From contig CALLAG010000214.1 of NCBI GenBank assembly GCA_938002705.1, positions 1-8,663 of the forward strand: DNA of 8,663 bases. The letters run 5' to 3'. A model generated the notes under the pieces. It did no database searches and was not told the origin of the DNA. It saw only the letters and a program-made list of their open reading frames with translations. Made by a program: the position numbers and the translations under genes. Positions 6,861 through 8,663 of the stretch are shown one piece after another. How positions within the stretch are numbered: the first letter of the stretch is position 1; every line of letters begins with the position of its first letter. Source of the stretch: an uncultured Saprospiraceae bacterium. GTDB lineage: Bacteria; Bacteroidota; Bacteroidia; Chitinophagales; Saprospiraceae.

Positions 6861-7743
6861 AGTATTAGATGGGAAAGCCCTTTCGACTACAATAAAACAA
6901 GAAATCAAAGAACAAGTCGATGAGATCAAAGCTAAAAATCTCAGAGCACCACACCTATCCGCCATTCTCGTAGGAAATAATCCTGCCAGCGAAGCCTACA
7001 TGGGTAACAAAGTCAAGTCATGTAACATCGTAGGGTATACCTCAGATCTGATAAGAAGAGATGAGACTATAACTCAAGAAGAGCTGATCAGCTTAGTCCA
7101 TGAATTAAATGATAATAATAGTGTGGATGGCTTCATCGTACAACTGCCGCTACCAGATCATATAGATGCAGATGCCGTCTTATTAGCCATAGATCCTGAG
7201 AAAGATGTCGATGGGTTCCATCCTTATAATTTCGGTTGTATGGCTCAGGGCTTAGAATGTTTTCTTCCAGCAACGCCACATGGGATCCTTATCATGATGG
7301 AAAGATATGGGATAGAGACATCAGGCAAGAATGTCGTCATCATAGGTAGAAGTAATATCGTAGGTACACCTCTAAGCATACTACTCAGTAGAAAATCTAA
7401 GATGGGTAACGCCACAGTAACACTTGCACATAGCAGAACTAAGAATCTCTCGGCACTTACTCTACAGGCAGATATATTAATCTCAGCTTTAGGAAAGCCA
7501 TTCTTCGTTACTGCAGATATGGTCAAAGAAGGTGCAGTTGTCATAGATGTCGGCATCAATAGAATAGACGACCTCACAAGAAGATCAGGCAGCAGACTCG
7601 TCGGTGATATAGACTTTGAGAAAGTAGCGCCTAAGAGTTCTTTCATCACGCCTGTTCCCGGAGGGGTAGGTCCTATGACTGTCGTCACACTTATGTTGAA
7701 TACGCTTAAGGCTTATCGGAAGAAAATGAAGCTTAAGGATTAA
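6850..7743 (+). CDS. folD: bifunctional methylenetetrahydrofolate dehydrogenase/cyclohydrolase FolD
   Basis: This cytosolic enzyme oxidises 5,10-methylene-THF to methenyl-THF with NAD(P)+ and hydrolyses it to 10-formyl-THF, supplying one-carbon units for purines and formyl-Met. The 297-residue length is typical. It has the catalytic pocket residues Tyr50 and Lys54 in SEAYMGNKVK (44-56 region), QLPLP at 98-102, Asp121 in KDVDGFHP, the nucleotide-binding GRSNIVGTP at 166-174, and PVPGGVGPMT at 268-277. The ATG lies inside the PAP2 gene, overlapping its end by 11 nt, which suggests coupled translation. The last codons (Leu-Lys-Asp-stop) lie inside the first two units of a 7-bp repeat array, so the array provides the stop codon. 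A 147-codon open frame on the opposite strand is only a shadow of this gene. Confidence 0.97.
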   Translation: MSYKVLDGKALSTTIKQEIKEQVDEIKAKNLRAPHLSAILVGNNPASEAYMGNKVKSCNIVGYTSDLIRRDETITQEELISLVHELNDNNSVDGFIVQLPLPDHIDADAVLLAIDPEKDVDGFHPYNFGCMAQGLECFLPATPHGILIMMERYGIETSGKNVVIIGRSNIVGTPLSILLSRKSKMGNATVTLAHSRTKNLSALTLQADILISALGKPFFVTADMVKEGAVVIDVGINRIDDLTRRSGSRLVGDIDFEKVAPKSSFITPVPGGVGPMTVVTLMLNTLKAYRKKMKLKD

Positions 7744-7802
7744 GGGTTAAGGGTTAATGATTAATGATTAATGATTAAGGGTTAATTTTTAATTATTAAT
7801 GG
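7733..7802 (+). repeat. 7-bp tandem repeat array over the folD stop codon, 10 units
   Basis: Ten 7-mers follow one another in exact register: TTAAGGA, two TTAAGGG, three TTAATGA, TTAAGGG, TTAATTT, TTAATTA and TTAATGG. The first unit lies in the folD coding sequence and the second contains its TAA stop (7741-7743). TTAATGA units give the dyad TTAATGATTAA. The family is the same as at 97-208, but it includes a GGG variant that leads toward the octad arrays further right. Confidence 0.9.
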
Positions 7803-7822
7803 TAAATGTTGAACAAGGAAAA

Positions 7823-7854
7823 AAGGATTAAAGGTGTAAAGGGGTAACGGAATT
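7823..7854 (+). repeat. 8-bp tandem repeat, four units, left of core copy 1
   Basis: Four 8-mers in register, AAGGATTA, AAGGTGTA, AAGGGGTA and ACGGAATT, lead straight into AAGGAAAG, the first octet of core copy 1. The octad equals the heptad TTAAGGA with one extra A (rotated TTAAAGGA), so the two repeat families appear related. Confidence 0.75.
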
Positions 7855-7990
7855 AAGGAAAGAACAATACTGCAAAGACGTATGCCGAAGGCTACAAAGA
7901 CTTTTCCATTTTAAAGGAAAATGCAAATGGGTTATTCCTAAGCAAAATTAGAAATGCTAAGTGCTTAACAAATAGAAGTATAGAAAGCAG
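7855..7990 (+). repeat. composite repeat core, copy 1
   Basis: The first copy of a direct repeat whose second copy starts 219 nt downstream. The first 83 nt (7855-7937) match with three differences by eye. The next roughly 50 nt are more diverged but stay aligned to a shared GACTT near 7990. Inside are a small GCC-GAA-GGC hairpin (7884-7892) and three mutually exclusive stems: TTTTCC (7902-7907) with GGAAAA (7916-7921), CATTTT (7907-7912) with AAAATG (7918-7923), and CCATTT (7906-7911) with AAATGG (7925-7930). No terminal inverted repeats or transposase are seen. Confidence 0.85.
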
Positions 7991-7995
7991 ACTTA

Positions 7996-8073
7996 AAGGG
8001 GTAAAGGTGTAAGGCTCAAAGGTGTAAAGGAATAGGGCTCAAAGGATTAAAGGATTAAAGGATTAAAGGATTA
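7996..8073 (+). repeat. 8-bp tandem repeat array between the two cores, 10 units
   Basis: The array reads AAGGGGTA, AAGGTGT (7 nt), AAGGCTCA, AAGGTGTA, AAGGAATA, GGGCTCA (7 nt), then four identical AAGGATTA units (8042-8073), followed by AAGGAAAG of core copy 2. The four exact units next to the core and the more varied units further left suggest recent expansion at the right end. Two units are one base short. Confidence 0.88.
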
Positions 8074-8210
8074 AAGGAAAGAACAATACTGCAAAAAAGT
8101 ATGCCGAAGGCTACAAAGACTTTTCCATTTTAAGGGAAAATGCAAATGGGTTATTCTCATGCAAATTTTGGGACGTTGAGAGCTAAGGAATAGAATTTAG
8201 GTACGCGGAC
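8074..8210 (+). repeat. composite repeat core, copy 2
   Basis: The second copy of the core, offset 219 nt from copy 1. Differences in the first 83 nt are GAC to AAA (two bases) near 8096-8098 and one A to G near 8134. All three alternative stems are kept, with TTTTCC at 8121-8126 and GGAAAA at 8135-8140. The changes at 8096-8098 also create AAAAGT (8095-8100), which can pair with ACTTTT at 8119-8124 and is not available in copy 1. The right half (8161-8210) is about 60% alike by eye and ends in GGACTT like copy 1. Confidence 0.85.
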
Positions 8211-8239
8211 TTAAGGTATTTAGGATTAAGGATTAATAG
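8211..8239 (+). repeat. four heptad-like units before prmA
   Basis: TTAAGGT, then one extra A, then TTTAGGA, TTAAGGA and TTAATAG. This returns to the 7-bp register after core copy 2 and ends 20 nt before the prmA ATG, so it may lie in the prmA promoter or leader. It is short and would be weak alone, but it is in line with the other arrays. Confidence 0.6.
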
Positions 8240-8259
8240 AAAATACAAACGAATAGATC

Positions 8260-8663
8260 ATGGCAGAACAATATTCAAAAATCACATTAGAGTTCGATAG
8301 AGAGAAGATAGACTTTGATCTGCTCTCTGGATGGCTTGTCTATTATGGTGTAGAATCTATCATAGAAAATGATGATAAAGTAGAATCTTATGTTCTCACA
8401 AGTGATCTACCTGGAGTACTCGAAGGATTCAGTACTAATCAATCTCTATCAGAAATCAAAGTCTCCTCTGAAGAAGTAGAAAACAAAAACTGGAACGAAG
8501 TATGGGAATCTAACTTTGAGCCAATTGTTATCAAGAACGTCGGCATAAGAGCAGAATTCCATGACCCTATGGATACAGAACATGAGATCATCATACAGCC
8601 AAAAATGGCATTCGGTACAGGTCATCATGAGACGACACACATGATGATAGAGTACATGAGCCG
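8260..8663 (+). CDS. prmA: ribosomal protein L11 methyltransferase PrmA (5' part)
   Basis: The first 134 codons of a SAM-dependent methyltransferase that methylates ribosomal protein L11 in the cytosol; the rest is cut off by the window edge. The N-terminal substrate-recognition domain is present (about residues 5-70), followed by the conserved linker NWNEVWESNFEP (77-88) and the start of the catalytic domain with PKMAFGTGHHETT (114-126), the PrmA version of the AFGTGTHPTT signature. The SAM-binding glycine loop is beyond the window. The ATG at 8260 follows a repeat-rich region with no clear Shine-Dalgarno site. Upstream in-frame codons run into repeat sequence, and this start gives the usual N-terminal length. 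Confidence 0.93.
   Translation, partial: MAEQYSKITLEFDREKIDFDLLSGWLVYYGVESIIENDDKVESYVLTSDLPGVLEGFSTNQSLSEIKVSSEEVENKNWNEVWESNFEPIVIKNVGIRAEFHDPMDTEHEIIIQPKMAFGTGHHETTHMMIEYMS

Larger units (their letters stand above)
7744..8259. other. repeat-filled intergenic region between folD and prmA
   Basis: These 516 nt hold no convincing gene. Almost all is repeat: the end of a heptad array to 7802, an octad array, core copy 1, a second octad array, core copy 2, and four heptad-like units close to prmA. Only 7803-7822 and 8240-8259 fall outside them. No transposase, tRNA or clear terminator is present, and no exact Bacteroidetes -7 box was found for prmA. Confidence 0.8.

Noticed and set aside
7245..7688. 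A 147-codon open frame antisense to folD
   Set aside because: folD is complete and has all family motifs. The antisense frame has repetitive Ser/Leu/Ile/Thr composition typical of a complementary-strand shadow.
7733..7802. Telomere-like TTAAGGG repeats
   Set aside because: Units are mixed with TTAATGA and TTAATTA, the array is internal between normal genes, and no replicon end is indicated.
7882..7914. A 10-codon frame (MPKATKTFPF) present in both core copies
   Set aside because: It is identical because the DNA is nearly identical. It has no ribosome binding site, and the differences between copies upstream of it show no coding pattern.
7856..7951. An open frame across the core (RKEQYCK...) also open in copy 2
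   Set aside because: No start codon, unusual Cys/Lys/Arg-rich composition, and the two copies end differently (tag versus tga after diverged sequence). Openness over about 90 nt is not informative.
7823..8210. CRISPR-like alternation of repeat and spacer
   Set aside because: The long blocks are the conserved parts and the short blocks are low-complexity tandem repeats, the reverse of a CRISPR array. There are only two copies and no cas genes.

Overview
The window looks like a piece of chromosome from a Bacteroidota (Bacteroidetes) bacterium, possibly near the Saprospiria. The evidence is the AT-rich, AGA/ATA-rich coding sequence, the lack of clear Shine-Dalgarno sites before most genes, and proteins of recognisable Bacteroidetes type: a secreted WCxWC thioredoxin-fold protein, a GEGNGG-type phosphoglucosamine mutase, and a roughly 500-residue class V PLP enzyme with an RGGCSCAGTYGH loop. 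The lineage is inferred from sequence character; no 16S rRNA or other marker is present.

Layout. Positions 1-67 may hold the last codons of a rightward gene cut by the window edge. A 16-unit, 7-bp tandem repeat (97-208) follows and runs into the stop codon of a leftward secreted thioredoxin-like gene (205-801). A compact leftward operon fills 966-6052. In transcription order it is glmM (amino-sugar phosphate mutase for cell-wall precursors), an uncharacterised class V PLP enzyme, a NifS/IscS-like cysteine desulfurase, and ribD (riboflavin synthesis). Its genes overlap by 8 nt or lie 18 and 1 nt apart. A 229-bp divergent region separates it from a rightward pair: a PAP2-family membrane phosphatase (TTG start, 6282-6860) overlapping folD (6850-7743) by 11 nt. 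About 500 bp of repeats (7733-8239) then lead to the 5' part of prmA (8260 to the window end).

The genes are mostly housekeeping: cell wall precursor, sulfur mobilisation, flavin and one-carbon cofactors, lipid or undecaprenyl phosphate dephosphorylation, and ribosomal protein methylation. No defence system, prophage, transposase, CRISPR array, tRNA or rRNA was seen.

The unusual part is the intergenic DNA. Three degenerate tandem arrays keep a strict 7-bp register (consensus TTRATKR / TTAAGGG) and press directly against gene ends: they overlap the stop codons of the thioredoxin gene and folD and stop 2 nt before the PAP2 start codon. Between folD and prmA the register changes to 8 bp (AAGGATTA, equal to the heptad plus one A). 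The octads alternate with two copies of a roughly 83-bp conserved core (80/83 identical by eye), making a composite macro-repeat with competing stem-loops. This repeat system is the best candidate here for something not well described.
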